Assembly: GCF_900142065.1 (NCBI RefSeq)
Contig: NZ_FSRJ01000003.1
Location: 310,001 to 374,000 of the forward strand
Direction of reading: 5' to 3'
Origin: Agromyces cerinus subsp. cerinus
GTDB lineage: Bacteria; Actinomycetota; Actinomycetes; Actinomycetales; Microbacteriaceae
Length of the DNA stretch: 64,000 nt
The translations under genes were made by a program, and so were the position numbers. Positions 41,664-50,122 of this stretch are shown here, in pieces; the stretch's first letter is position 1, and each line of letters begins with the position of its first letter. The notes beneath the pieces are model-generated. The model was not told the origin of the DNA and ran no database searches. It saw only the letters and a list, made by a program, of their open reading frames with translations.

Positions 41664-42724
41664 CGCGCACGCTCCACGCACGTGCGGGCCGTGACGGTCA
41701 GCGACTCGCCCAGCCCGCGCGGCAGTTCCGCCGCTGCGATCGCATCGACGGCGGCCGTGCAGCGCGCATCGATGAGGTGCTCGACGCGGTCGCGGGCCCC
41801 GCTCGACTCGATCGCCAGCCGGAGTCGCGCCGCCCCGGCTTCATCGAGCTCGGGGCTCCCGAAGACCGAGGCGGCGCGAGTCCAGTCGGGGTGCGCACGG
41901 GCATAGGCGATGAGCAGGGTCTCCTTGCCCTCGCGCAGGTCGGAGAGCGCCGACTTGCCGGTGACCTCCGCCGCGCCGTAGACGCCGAGCACGTCGTCGC
42001 GCAGTTGGAACGCGACGCCGAGATGGCGCCCGATCTCGCCGAGTCGTGCGACCGTGGCGGCCGACGCCCCGCCGAGCACCGCCCCCGCCTGGAGCGGCGC
42101 GCTGAACGAGTACGACGCGGTCTTCTCCTCGATCATGGTGAGGATGTCGCGCTCGCCGGGGGCCGCGCCGGCATGGCGCACGTCGGCGTGCTCGCCCGCC
42201 GCCGCGACGAAGACGCATTCGTCGACGATCTCGAGCAGTGCGGCGCGCACCGACGGCGGCGCCTCGAGTTCGGCGACCACCCGGAGTGCGCCCGCGATGA
42301 GCAGGTCGCCGGCGAGGATCGCCGACGCCTCGCCGTAGTCGTTGGCCCGTTCGGCCGGCAGCCCGCGGTCGATGCCGTCGAGCGCGAAGCGCCCGGCGAC
42401 GTTCGGTGCGCCTCGGCGCACGAGGTCGTGGTCGATCACGTCGTCGTGCACGAGGAACGCGGTGTGCAGGAGCTCGAAGGCCGAGGCGAGCCGCACCGAC
42501 TCCGTCGTGCTCGAGCCCGCGAACGCGGCGTGAGCGGCGAGCACGAGTCCGGGCCGGATGCGCTTGCCTCCGGCAGCACCGTCGCGTGCGGCGCCCCAGA
42601 GGCGCACGTAGTCGGCACCGTGCCCGGCCGCCCGCTCGAGCCGTCGGGCGAAGAAGTCGTCGAGGAACTCCGAGACGGCGACACCGTCGCGGTCGATCCG
42701 TCGCTCGAGCGTCGCGCCGATCAT
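41660..42724 (-). CDS. crtE: Geranylgeranyl diphosphate synthase
   Basis: 354 residues. The first aspartate-rich motif HDDVIDHD is near 92-99 and the second QLRDDVLG near 240. GGKRIRPGL opens the polyprenyl synthase core. Supplies GGPP to CrtB, and GGPP is also the inducer of CrtR in C. glutamicum, giving a product-sensing loop. Overlaps both idi and crtB by 4 bp (ATGA). Confidence 0.95.
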   Translation of the reverse strand: MIGATLERRIDRDGVAVSEFLDDFFARRLERAAGHGADYVRLWGAARDGAAGGKRIRPGLVLAAHAAFAGSSTTESVRLASAFELLHTAFLVHDDVIDHDLVRRGAPNVAGRFALDGIDRGLPAERANDYGEASAILAGDLLIAGALRVVAELEAPPSVRAALLEIVDECVFVAAAGEHADVRHAGAAPGERDILTMIEEKTASYSFSAPLQAGAVLGGASAATVARLGEIGRHLGVAFQLRDDVLGVYGAAEVTGKSALSDLREGKETLLIAYARAHPDWTRAASVFGSPELDEAGAARLRLAIESSGARDRVEHLIDARCTAAVDAIAAAELPRGLGESLTVTARTCVERAR

Positions 42725-43308
42725 GAGGCGATCGCCTCGCGTCGATCGAGGGAGCCGCCGAGGGAGTCGTGGAGGGAGCCGCCGAGGAACGGCAGGAGTC
42801 GCGCCTGCAGCACGAACCACGGGCTGAACGCCCACGGCGCATGCTCGATCGCCGAGGCGAGTCGCTGCGGCGACACCCACGCGAAGTCCATGACCTCGCC
42901 CGGGTGCGGCTCGAGTTCGGAGGCCGCGTACGCCGTGTACACGGGGCAGAGCTCGTTCTCGACGAGCCCCGAGGCATCCGTCGCCCGGTAGTGGAAGAAC
43001 GGGAGCACCGGCTCGATGCCGTCGAGCAGGAGGCCGAGTTCGAACTCACCGCGGCGTCGGATCGCGTGGACCAGGGTCTCCGCGGGCGCCGGATGGCCGC
43101 AGAACGAATTGGTCCAGACGCCCGGCCAGGTCTGCTTGGAGAGCGCGCGGCGGGTCACGAGGAGTTCCTCGCGCTCGTTGAAGACGTGGCATGAGAAGGC
43201 GAGGTGACGCGCCGTGTCGGCGCCGTGAACGCTCGATTTCGGCGCCCGGCCGATGGCCCGGTCGTCGGCGTCGAGCAGCACGACCTCTTCGATGTCGCTG
43301 AGGCTCAT
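42721..43308 (-). CDS. idi: Isopentenyl-diphosphate delta-isomerase, type I
   Basis: 195 residues. A Nudix-fold isomerase with active-site Cys in TNSFCGHP (near 69) and the acidic VENELCPVY block near 118. It interconverts IPP and DMAPP, both needed by CrtE and CrtEb. ATG 43308 has GGGAG eight bases upstream; the longer open frame to 43392 would cross the operator region. First gene of the seven-gene carotenoid operon. Confidence 0.93.
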   Translation of the reverse strand: MSLSDIEEVVLLDADDRAIGRAPKSSVHGADTARHLAFSCHVFNEREELLVTRRALSKQTWPGVWTNSFCGHPAPAETLVHAIRRRGEFELGLLLDGIEPVLPFFHYRATDASGLVENELCPVYTAYAASELEPHPGEVMDFAWVSPQRLASAIEHAPWAFSPWFVLQARLLPFLGGSLHDSLGGSLDRREAIAS

Positions 43309-43333
43309 GATGGCTCCCACTCGGTTGCTGCTT

Positions 43334-43379
43334 TGGCTAGTAGTTAGCTTAGCGAGAAATATACATGAATGGCTAGAAT
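43334..43379. promoter_or_regulatory. idi-crtR divergent control region
   Basis: An AT-rich 77-bp gap. It holds TGGCTAG direct repeats at 43334-43340 and 43370-43376 (36 bp apart), GCTA/TAGC half-sites in GCTAGTAGTTAGC (43336-43348), a second TTAGC at 43349-43353, and the crtR -10 TAGAAT (43374-43379) six bases before its ATG. The TGGCTAG copies overlap the crtR -10 and the presumed idi promoter, as expected for CrtR binding sites. Confidence 0.5.
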
Positions 43380-43385
43380 CAACCC

Positions 43386-43937
43386 ATGGCAACTGAGCGG
43401 GACGGGCGGCACGACATCGCAGCCGCGATGCACGACCCCCGTATCTCCGACCACGACGAAGAACTCGTGAACCGTTCGGGGCTCGACGACCGGCAGGTCG
43501 ACCAGATCGTGCGCGTCATGCAGAGCCTGCGCGGCTGGCATGATGCCGAGCGCCGCATGAGCGAGGCGTCGAGCCGGTACATGAAGCTCAATGTCACCGA
43601 CATGCGCGCCCTTCGCTTCCTCATCGCCGCCCGAAACCAGGGCGAGATCGCCACCCCGGGCGCCATCAGCGAGTACCTCGGCATCTCCAGCGCCTCGACG
43701 ACCAAGCTGCTCGACCGGCTCGAACGCGGCGGCCACATCGTGCGTGCACCGCACCCGAGCGATCGCCGTGCGCTCGCCATCTCGGTGACCGACGCCACCC
43801 GCATCGTCGCGCGAGAGTCGGTCGGTCGCCTGCACGCGCGGCGATTCGACGCCGCGGCGGCGCTCACCTCCGACGAGCGCGAGGTCGTGATCCGGTTCCT
43901 CGACGCCCTCACTGCGACCGAGCTCGATCAGGACTGA
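43386..43937 (+). CDS. crtR: MarR-family repressor of the carotenoid operon (CrtR-like)
   Basis: 183 residues. The winged helix spans about 70-140 (TPGAISEYLGISSASTTKLLDRLERGGHIVRAPHPSDRRALAISVTD) after an extended N-terminus of about 35 residues. It is divergent from the crt operon, the same arrangement as C. glutamicum CrtR, which is de-repressed by GGPP. The orthology is inferred from family and position. Leaderless start: TAGAAT six bases before the ATG. The last 10 bp overlap the convergent DNA-glycosylase gene. Confidence 0.85.
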   Translation: MATERDGRHDIAAAMHDPRISDHDEELVNRSGLDDRQVDQIVRVMQSLRGWHDAERRMSEASSRYMKLNVTDMRALRFLIAARNQGEIATPGAISEYLGISSASTTKLLDRLERGGHIVRAPHPSDRRALAISVTDATRIVARESVGRLHARRFDAAAALTSDEREVVIRFLDALTATELDQD

Positions 43938-44395
43938 GACGGGTCGCTTTCGCCGGCCGGCGGGCCTGCACGCTCCCATGATGCGACGGGCCCGTCGACG
44001 ACGGCGAAGAGCGGATGCGCGTCGGGCAGGTCGATGCCGGCCCACTGCGCGGCCGACTCGGGGCTCCTGATCGAGAGCTTCCGCAGCAGGTGCTCCCACT
44101 CGAACGCGAGCTGCCCGCTCGCGACCTCGAGGTGCAGCGCGGGGTCGCTCCGGTGGTGCACCTTGCTCCGGTCGAAGCGGTAGCCGCGAGCCGTCGCCTC
44201 GTCGGCGATCCCCGCGAGGTGGTCGCCGATCGCGCCGAGCGGATCGGGCACCGCGCGGAACCGTTCGAGCTGCGGATGCCGCGTGTACCCGCGGGTCGCG
44301 CCCTCGAGCACGGCCTGGGCGAGCAGCGTCTCGCGCCAGCAGGCGGTGAGCCCCTGACGATCGAGGTAGCGCGGATGCAGCGACCAGATCCTCAT
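43928..44395 (-). CDS. Pyrimidine-dimer DNA glycosylase/endonuclease V-like protein
   Basis: 155 residues beginning MRIWSLHPRYLDRQGLTACWRE, the signature of the PF03013 (DenV-like) family; the HLLRKLSIRS block is also typical. T4 endonuclease V cuts at UV dimers; the bacterial homologues are predicted to do the same but few are tested. Placement next to carotenoid genes suggests light protection (inference). The ATG lies six bases after TACGCT (leaderless). The longer open frame to 44476 is rejected. Confidence 0.82.
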   Translation of the reverse strand: MRIWSLHPRYLDRQGLTACWRETLLAQAVLEGATRGYTRHPQLERFRAVPDPLGAIGDHLAGIADEATARGYRFDRSKVHHRSDPALHLEVASGQLAFEWEHLLRKLSIRSPESAAQWAGIDLPDAHPLFAVVDGPVASWERAGPPAGESDPSQS

Positions 44396-44401
44396 CCGAC
44401 G

Positions 44402-44407
44402 AGCGTA
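44402..44407 (-). promoter_or_regulatory. -10 box of the glycosylase gene
   Basis: TACGCT on the minus strand, six bases before ATG 44395. Confidence 0.5.
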
Positions 44408-44459
44408 CGTCGTCGCCACCGTCGTCGTGCCGGGTGCCGGGAGCCCGTCGCGGAGGGGT

Positions 44460-44486
44460 CTCTTTTGGCCGATCACGCCGAAAGGG
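44460..44486 (+). promoter_or_regulatory. RNA hairpin at the chdC ribosome-binding site
   Basis: CTCTTTTGGC (44460-44469) can pair over ten positions, including G-U pairs, with GCCGAAAGGG (44477-44486), leaving a 7-nt loop. The 3' arm runs into GGGGAG (44485-44490), the ribosome-binding site nine bases before the chdC ATG. It could limit translation; no U tract follows, so it is not a terminator. Confidence 0.45.
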
Positions 44487-44499
44487 GGAGACTGGTGAC

Positions 44500-45237
44500 A
44501 TGTCTTCCCCCGCTGCCGAAGCGGCAGCCGACGCGCTCCGTTCCGAATCCGAAGCCGGCGATTCTCCCGAGGGGTTCACGGTTTTCGCCGTGTTCCGCCG
44601 GGATCCGGCGAGGCCCGATGACTACGACGGCCACGACGTGCGCCGCGTCGTCGAAGAGCTCGACGGCGTCATCGCGCTCGTCGAGAACGAAGGGGTCACG
44701 CTCCGCGGCATCTACGACGTCTCCGGCCTCCGCGCCGACGCCGACGTCATGCTGTGGCTGCACGGCCCCACCGCCGAGGGGCTGCAGTGGGCGCTCCGCG
44801 AGCTCCGCCGCGCGCGCATCCTGAAGCACCTGCTGCCGACCTGGAACGCCATGGGCGTGCACCGCGACGCCGAGTTCAACAAGTCGCACGTGCCCGGATT
44901 CCTCCGCGGCATCGAGCCCAAGTCGTGGCTCACGATCTACCCCTTCGTGCGCAGCTACGAGTGGTACCTGCTGCCCGCCGAGGAGCGCAGCCGCATGCTC
45001 GCCGACCACGGCCGCAAGGGCGCCGCGTTCCGCGGGGCCATCGCCAACACCGTCAGCGCCTTCGCGCTCGGCGACTACGAGTGGCTGCTGCCCATCGAGT
45101 CCGACGAGCTGACCGAGCTCGTCGACCTCATGCGCGAGCTCCGCGACACCGACGCCCGCCGTCACGTGCGTGAAGAGGTGCCCTTCTACACGGGCCGCCG
45201 CATCACGACCGCCGAGCTCGTGGAGGTGCTGCAGTAA
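44500..45237 (+). CDS. chdC: Coproheme decarboxylase (HemQ)
   Basis: 245 residues of the chlorite-dismutase-like family. It converts coproheme to haem b with hydrogen peroxide. The proximal haem ligand is probably His170 (MLADHGRKGAAF), and the SYEWYLL segment (Tyr153, Tyr156) contains the catalytic Tyr candidate. Acidic N-terminal extension of about 25 residues. Its TAA shares a base with the cpfC ATG (TAATG). Its presence marks the coproporphyrin-dependent pathway. A leader hairpin overlaps the ribosome-binding site. Confidence 0.95.
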   Translation: MSSPAAEAAADALRSESEAGDSPEGFTVFAVFRRDPARPDDYDGHDVRRVVEELDGVIALVENEGVTLRGIYDVSGLRADADVMLWLHGPTAEGLQWALRELRRARILKHLLPTWNAMGVHRDAEFNKSHVPGFLRGIEPKSWLTIYPFVRSYEWYLLPAEERSRMLADHGRKGAAFRGAIANTVSAFALGDYEWLLPIESDELTELVDLMRELRDTDARRHVREEVPFYTGRRITTAELVEVLQ

Positions 45238-46313
45238 TGGCGCACTACGACGCGATCCTCCTGTCGTCGTTCGGCGGCCCCGAGGGTCAAGACGACGTCA
45301 TCCCCTTCCTCCGCAACGTCACCGCCGGCCGGGGCATCCCCGACGAGCGGCTCGAGGAGGTCGCCCACCACTACCGCCACTTCGGCGGCGTGAGCCCGAT
45401 CAACGAGCAGAACCGTCAGCTGAAGGCGGCCATCGAGGCCGAGCTCGCCGCGCGCGGCATCGAGCTGCCGGTCTACTGGGGCAACCGCAACTGGGCGCCG
45501 TACTTCGGTGACGTCGTGCGCGAGGCCGAGGCGAACGGCCACACCGAGCTGCTGGGCCTCGTCACGAGCGCCTACACGAGCTACTCGGGGGTCGGCCAGT
45601 ATCGCGAGGACTTCGAGAAGTCGACCGCCGGCACCGGCGTCGCGATCGACCGCGTGCGCGAGTACTTCGACCACCCCGGGTTCGTGCAGCCCTTCATCGA
45701 GGGCGTCACCGATGCCGCGGCCGAGCTCGTCGCCGAGGGCGTCGCACCCGAGCGCATCCACGTGCTCTTCGTCACCCACTCGATTCCCAACAGTGCAGCG
45801 GATGCCTCGGGGCCGTCGTTCGGACCGGGCGGCGCGTACGTCGCGCAGCACCTGGCCGTGGCATCCGTCATCGGCGAGGCCGCAGCCCCGGCGTCGCCGT
45901 GGTCGCTCGTCTACCAGTCGCGTTCCGGCGACCCCCGCACGCCGTGGCTCGAGCCCGATATCAACGACGCGATCGGCGAACTCGCCGCGGGCGGCCTGAC
46001 CGAGGCGATCGTCATCGTGCCGTTCGGCTTCGTCAGCGACCACATGGAGGTCATGTGGGACCTCGACAACGAGGCCGTCGAGACCGCCGGCGAGCACGGG
46101 CTGAAGGTGCGTCGCGCGCCGACTCCCGGGGTGCACCCGGCGTACGTCTCGGGTCTCGTCGACCTCGTGCTGGAGCGGGTGAACGACGTGCCCGCCGCCG
46201 AGCGTCCGCACCTCACCGCGCTCGGCCCGTGGCCCGATCACGCCCGCATCGCCGGAGGAGCGGTCGTCGACGAACCGGCCGCCGCCGCCGCACCGGAGGC
46301 GACTCCGCGATGA
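45237..46313 (+). CDS. cpfC: Coproporphyrin III ferrochelatase
   Basis: 358 residues. It inserts Fe2+ into coproporphyrin III. The active-site His is His181 (FVTHSIPNS) and the acidic partner lies in SDHMEVMWDLDNEA. Mycobacterial ferrochelatase binds a [2Fe-2S] cluster partly through a Cys in SGC.QYRED; here that position reads SGVGQYRED and the whole protein has no Cys, so no such cluster is possible. The C-terminal 20 residues are Ala/Pro-rich. Overlaps chdC by one base and hemC by four. Formerly hemH. Confidence 0.95.
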   Translation: MAHYDAILLSSFGGPEGQDDVIPFLRNVTAGRGIPDERLEEVAHHYRHFGGVSPINEQNRQLKAAIEAELAARGIELPVYWGNRNWAPYFGDVVREAEANGHTELLGLVTSAYTSYSGVGQYREDFEKSTAGTGVAIDRVREYFDHPGFVQPFIEGVTDAAAELVAEGVAPERIHVLFVTHSIPNSAADASGPSFGPGGAYVAQHLAVASVIGEAAAPASPWSLVYQSRSGDPRTPWLEPDINDAIGELAAGGLTEAIVIVPFGFVSDHMEVMWDLDNEAVETAGEHGLKVRRAPTPGVHPAYVSGLVDLVLERVNDVPAAERPHLTALGPWPDHARIAGGAVVDEPAAAAAPEATPR

Positions 46314-47263
46314 CCGGCGTGATCCGTGTCGGCACCCGGGGCAGCGCGCTCGCGATGGCCCAGACCCGTCAGATCTCCGAACGGCTCGCGAAGGCCGCGA
46401 AGGCCGAGATCGAGCTGGTGCCGATCACCACGCAGGGCGACACCTCGCGAGCCTCGCTCGCGTCGATCGGCGGCACGGGCGTGTTCGCCGCCGCGCTCCG
46501 AGAGGCGCTCCTCGCCGGAGAGTGCGATGTCGTCGTGCACTCCCTGAAAGACCTGCCGACCGCCGAGCACGAGGGGCTGCGCCTCGGCGCAGTGCCGAAG
46601 CGCGCCGACGCCCGCGACGCGCTCTGCGCCCGCGACGGGTTCACGATCGCGACGCTGCCCGAGGGTGCCCGTGTCGGCACCGGCTCGCCGCGGCGCATCG
46701 CCCAGCTCGGCGCCGCGCGCCCCGATGTGATCGCCGTCGACCTGCGCGGCAACATCGACACCCGCCTCGGCAAGGTCGAGTCGGGTGAGCTCGACGCGGT
46801 GCTGCTCGCCGCTGCGGGCCTCGGCCGGCTCGGCCGCTCCGACGCGGTGACCGACCTGCTGTCGCTCGGCGACTGGCCGACGGCCCCCGGGCAGGGCGCA
46901 CTGGCGATCGAGGTGCGCCGCGAGACGGGCGACCGTTCGCTCGAACGCGCGCTCGAGGCGGTCGACCACACGATGACCCGTGCCACGGTGCTCGCCGAGC
47001 GACTCGTGCTCGCCGGTCTCGAGGCCGGCTGCTCGGCCCCCATCGGCGCCACGGCGTTCATGGAGGACGAACTTCTGTTCCTGTCGGCGAGCGTGTACAG
47101 TGCCGACGGGGCCCGGCGACTCGTGAGTTCGCACGCGGCCACCCCCGACAGCCGCTCGGCCGCCGACCTGGCGGATGCGGCACGCGACCTCGCTGAACGC
47201 GTCGTCGCGGAACTCCTCGGCAACGGCGCCGCTGATCTTGCACCACCAGAGGAGTCGCTGTGA
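46310..47263 (+). CDS. hemC: Hydroxymethylbilane synthase (porphobilinogen deaminase)
   Basis: 317 residues. RVGTRGSALAMAQTRQI opens the protein and Cys241 (LEAGCSAPIG) carries the dipyrromethane cofactor. VHSLKDLPT and TGSPRR are the substrate-binding Arg/Lys/Asp motifs. It polymerises four porphobilinogen units. Coupled to cpfC and hemD by 4-bp overlaps (ATGA, GTGA). Confidence 0.97.
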   Translation: MTGVIRVGTRGSALAMAQTRQISERLAKAAKAEIELVPITTQGDTSRASLASIGGTGVFAAALREALLAGECDVVVHSLKDLPTAEHEGLRLGAVPKRADARDALCARDGFTIATLPEGARVGTGSPRRIAQLGAARPDVIAVDLRGNIDTRLGKVESGELDAVLLAAAGLGRLGRSDAVTDLLSLGDWPTAPGQGALAIEVRRETGDRSLERALEAVDHTMTRATVLAERLVLAGLEAGCSAPIGATAFMEDELLFLSASVYSADGARRLVSSHAATPDSRSAADLADAARDLAERVVAELLGNGAADLAPPEESL

Positions 47264-48072
47264 GCGAATTCGAATCGATGACGGGTGCCATCAACCTGCC
47301 TGCCTCCGCCGGCAAGCCGCTCGCCGGTTGGCGGGTGCTCGTGCCACGCGGCGGTCCATGGGGTGACGGCGTCGCCGCCGCCCTGCGCGCCCGCGGCGCC
47401 TCGCCCGTGGTCGCCCCGCTGATCAACTTCGCACCGAGCGACGACCAGGCCGCCCTCGAGGCGGCGCTCGCGAAGCTCGCCGCCGGCGGCTTCGACTGGC
47501 TCACCGTCACGAGTGCGACGACGGTCGACGTGCTGTCGACGTACAGCGCCGTCATCCCCGAGACGACGAAGGTCGCTGCGGTCGGCGAGACCACCGCAGC
47601 CGCCCTCGTCGCGGCGGGGTACCAGGCCGACATCGTGCCGTCCGAAGACAATTCCGCCCGCGGCATGCTCGAGGAGTGGGAGGCCGCGACCGACGGCGCA
47701 ACCGGGCTGAAGGTGCTCGCTCTGCGATCGGCGATCGCGAAGCAGGTGCTCTCGATCGGCCTCGAGCGCATGGGCCATCACGTCGAGGCCGTCGTGGCGT
47801 ACCGCACGATCGGCGTGCCGGTCTCCGCGAAGGTCGCCGAAGACGTGCGCTCCGGCCGCGTCAACGCCGTGCTCGTGACCTCGGGCAGCGTTGCCGAGCA
47901 GGTGCAGCAGCAGCTCGGCCCGATTCCCGAGTCGATCCTCGTGGCCGCGATCGGCCCGCAGACGAAGAAGGATGCCGCACAGGTCGGGCTCCGGGTCGAC
48001 GTCGTCGCGCGCGAGCGCACCGCCGAGTCGCTCATCGACGCGGTGGTCGACGCCGCCACCGCGAAGGCCTGA
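47260..48072 (+). CDS. hemD: Uroporphyrinogen III synthase
   Basis: 270 residues starting at GTG 47260. A two-domain HemD fold: LAGWRVLVPRGGPWGDGVAAALRARGASPVVAPLI at the N-terminus and LVTSGSVAEQVQQQL with AAIGPQTKKDA in the second half, the typical weakly conserved landmarks. It cyclises hydroxymethylbilane with ring-D inversion. Last gene of chdC-cpfC-hemC-hemD. Its stop is followed by the 6-bp hairpin at 48071-48086. Confidence 0.93.
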   Translation: MSEFESMTGAINLPASAGKPLAGWRVLVPRGGPWGDGVAAALRARGASPVVAPLINFAPSDDQAALEAALAKLAAGGFDWLTVTSATTVDVLSTYSAVIPETTKVAAVGETTAAALVAAGYQADIVPSEDNSARGMLEEWEAATDGATGLKVLALRSAIAKQVLSIGLERMGHHVEAVVAYRTIGVPVSAKVAEDVRSGRVNAVLVTSGSVAEQVQQQLGPIPESILVAAIGPQTKKDAAQVGLRVDVVARERTAESLIDAVVDAATAKA

Positions 48073-48086
48073 CCCGCAGCCGGGTC
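48071..48086 (+). terminator. Hairpin at the end of the chdC-hemD operon
   Basis: GACCCG-CAGC-CGGGTC forms a six-pair stem overlapping the hemD stop, in the gap before a convergent gene. No T tract; weak call. Confidence 0.35.
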
Positions 48087-48127
48087 ATCGGCGCCCGATC
48101 GGCAGCCAGGTCACCGCGTCAGCCGTG

Positions 48128-49027
48128 TCACCGCGCATGTGCCGCGGAGGCCCCGGATGCCGTTTCCGTGTCGCCCGCCTTCGCGACGACGCCACGCATC
48201 ACCGACCAGTACCAGACGGGGGCGAGCCGCGTCGCGATGTCGGCGAGTCGTGCGTCGCGCCCGATGAACACTCGCGGCCGGCGTCGTTCGATGCCGTCGA
48301 CGATGCGCGCGGCGGCCTCCTGCGCCGTGGTGCGATACAGCGATGCCTGTGCATCGGCGGCTCGCGCTGCGATGTCGGCAGGCACTCCCTCCGCGACCCG
48401 TGCGTTGTGGATGATGGCCGTCCGCACTCCTCCCGGGTAGACGGCGGACATCGTGATGCCAGTGCGCTCGAGCTCGTGGCGCAGCGCGTCGGTGAAGCCG
48501 CGCACGGCGAACTTCGAGGTGACGTACGGCACCCGACCGGCCGGAGCGCCGAGCGCGTAGAGGCTCGCGACATTGGCGATGTGCGCCGCGGGCCGCCGCG
48601 CGAGCGCTGGCAGGAACGCCTTGTTCATCGCGACCGTGCCCCAGAGGTTGATGTCGACGACCCAGCGGAACTCGTCGAGGCTCAACTGCTCGAAGCGCCC
48701 GAGCATCGAGACTCCAGCGCAGTTGAGGAGGACATCGACGCGACCGTGGGTGGCGAGCACCGCGGCCGGCAGCGCCTCGATCGCGTCGGTTTCGCGCAGG
48801 TCGATGACGTGCATGCTGACCGTGGTGCCGCCCGCGCGCAGTTCGACGGCGAGGTCGTGCAGCGCCGCGCCATCGCGGTCGACGATCACGAGTTCGGCGC
48901 CGCGCTGGGCGAGGAGGCGGGCGGACTCGAGCCCCATTCCGCTCGCCGCACCAGTCACGACGCAGACGGCGTCACGGAGCTCGAGGCGCGCGCGGCGGGA
49001 ACGGTAGGCAGGGTTGGTGCGTGGCAT
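48128..49027 (-). CDS. SDR-family oxidoreductase
   Basis: 299 residues. The cofactor motif VVTGAASGMGLESA is at about 23-36, an acidic residue after strand 2 (VIVDRD) suggests NAD(H), NCAGVS is the NxAG motif and YVTSK the catalytic Tyr-Lys. The C-terminal half matches classical SDRs annotated as alcohol or steroid dehydrogenases; substrate unknown. AAGGA lies upstream of ATG 49027. It sits between two haem operons but has no evident haem role. Confidence 0.88.
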   Translation of the reverse strand: MPRTNPAYRSRRARLELRDAVCVVTGAASGMGLESARLLAQRGAELVIVDRDGAALHDLAVELRAGGTTVSMHVIDLRETDAIEALPAAVLATHGRVDVLLNCAGVSMLGRFEQLSLDEFRWVVDINLWGTVAMNKAFLPALARRPAAHIANVASLYALGAPAGRVPYVTSKFAVRGFTDALRHELERTGITMSAVYPGGVRTAIIHNARVAEGVPADIAARAADAQASLYRTTAQEAAARIVDGIERRRPRVFIGRDARLADIATRLAPVWYWSVMRGVVAKAGDTETASGASAAHAR

Positions 49028-49111
49028 GGTCGGGTTCCTTCGTGGCGACGACCTCGGCGCCGGTTCGATCCGGGAATCTATCACGTCAGCGACCGTCCAG
49101 CGGGGCCGACG

Positions 49112-49117
49112 TAGGCT
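49112..49117 (+). promoter_or_regulatory. -10 box of hemB
   Basis: TAGGCT, six bases before GTG 49124; a leaderless hemB-hemL transcript is predicted. Confidence 0.5.
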
Positions 49118-49123
49118 TGACGC

Positions 49124-50122
49124 GTGAGTTCCACGCCCGTTCCCCGTGTCCGACCGCGCCGACTCCGTGAGACCCCGGCGCTTCGCCGCCTCGTCTCCGA
49201 GACCCGGTTGCACCCCGCCGAGCTCGTGCTCCCGATCTTCGTGCGCGAGGGCGTCTCCGCCCCGGTGCCGATCGGCTCGATGCCGGGCGTCGTGCAGCAC
49301 TCGCTGGCCAGCCTGCCCGAGGCGATCGACCAGGCCGCGGCAGCCGGCGTCGGCGGCGTGATGCTGTTCGGCGTGCCCGAGGTGCGCGACGCGCGCGGCT
49401 CGGGTGCCACCGACCCCGACGGCATCCTCAACGTCGCGACCACGGTCGCCGCCGAGGCGTCCGCCGGCCGGCTCGTCGTGCAGACCGACCTGTGCCTCGA
49501 CGAGTTCACCGACCACGGGCACTGCGGCGTGCTCGACGAGCGCGGCCGCGTCGACAACGACGCCACGCTCGAGCGGTACACGTCGATGGCGCTCGCGCAG
49601 GCGCGGGCGGGCTCCGAGCTGCTCGGCCTCTCGGGAATGATGGACGGCCAGGTCGCCGCGGTGCGCGACGCCCTCGACGACGCCGGCCGCCAGGACACGG
49701 CGATCCTCGCCTACTCGGCCAAGTACGCGAGCGCCTACTACGGCCCGTTCCGCGAGGCCGTCGAATCGACCCTCGAGGGCGACCGCCGCTCGTACCAGCT
49801 CGATCCCGGCAACCGGCGCGAGGGCTTGCGCGAGGCGATGATCGACATCGACGAGGGCGCCGACGTCGTCATGGTGAAGCCCGCCGGCAGCTACCTCGAC
49901 GTGCTCGCCGACGTCGCCGCGGCATCCGAGGTGCCCGTCTGGGCCTACCAGGTGTCGGGGGAGTACTCGATGATCGAGGCCGCCGCCGCCCACGGCTGGA
50001 TCGACCGCAAGCGCGCCGTCATCGAGTCGGTGCGCGGCATCCGCCGGGCGGGCGCCGACGCCGTGCTCACCTACTGGGCCGTCGAACTGGCCGAGTGGAT
50101 TCGGAACGGAGACGTCGCATGA
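49124..50122 (+). CDS. hemB: Porphobilinogen synthase (delta-aminolevulinate dehydratase)
   Basis: 332 residues, GTG start. Schiff-base lysines are Lys200 ([16 protein letters not shown]) and Lys252 ([11 protein letters not shown]). The metal-site stretch reads [14 protein letters not shown], with Asp in place of one of the three Cys of strict zinc enzymes, so metal use may be mixed. It condenses two 5-aminolevulinate molecules. Its TGA overlaps the hemL ATG by 4 bp. Confidence 0.97.
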   Translation: MSSTPVPRVRPRRLRETPALRRLVSETRLHPAELVLPIFVREGVSAPVPIGSMPGVVQHSLASLPEAIDQAAAAGVGGVMLFGVPEVRDARGSGATDPDGILNVATTVAAEASAGRLVVQTDLCLDEFTDHGHCGVLDERGRVDNDATLERYTSMALAQARAGSELLGLSGMMDGQVAAVRDALDDAGRQDTAILAYSAKYASAYYGPFREAVESTLEGDRRSYQLDPGNRREGLREAMIDIDEGADVVMVKPAGSYLDVLADVAAASEVPVWAYQVSGEYSMIEAAAAHGWIDRKRAVIESVRGIRRAGADAVLTYWAVELAEWIRNGDVA

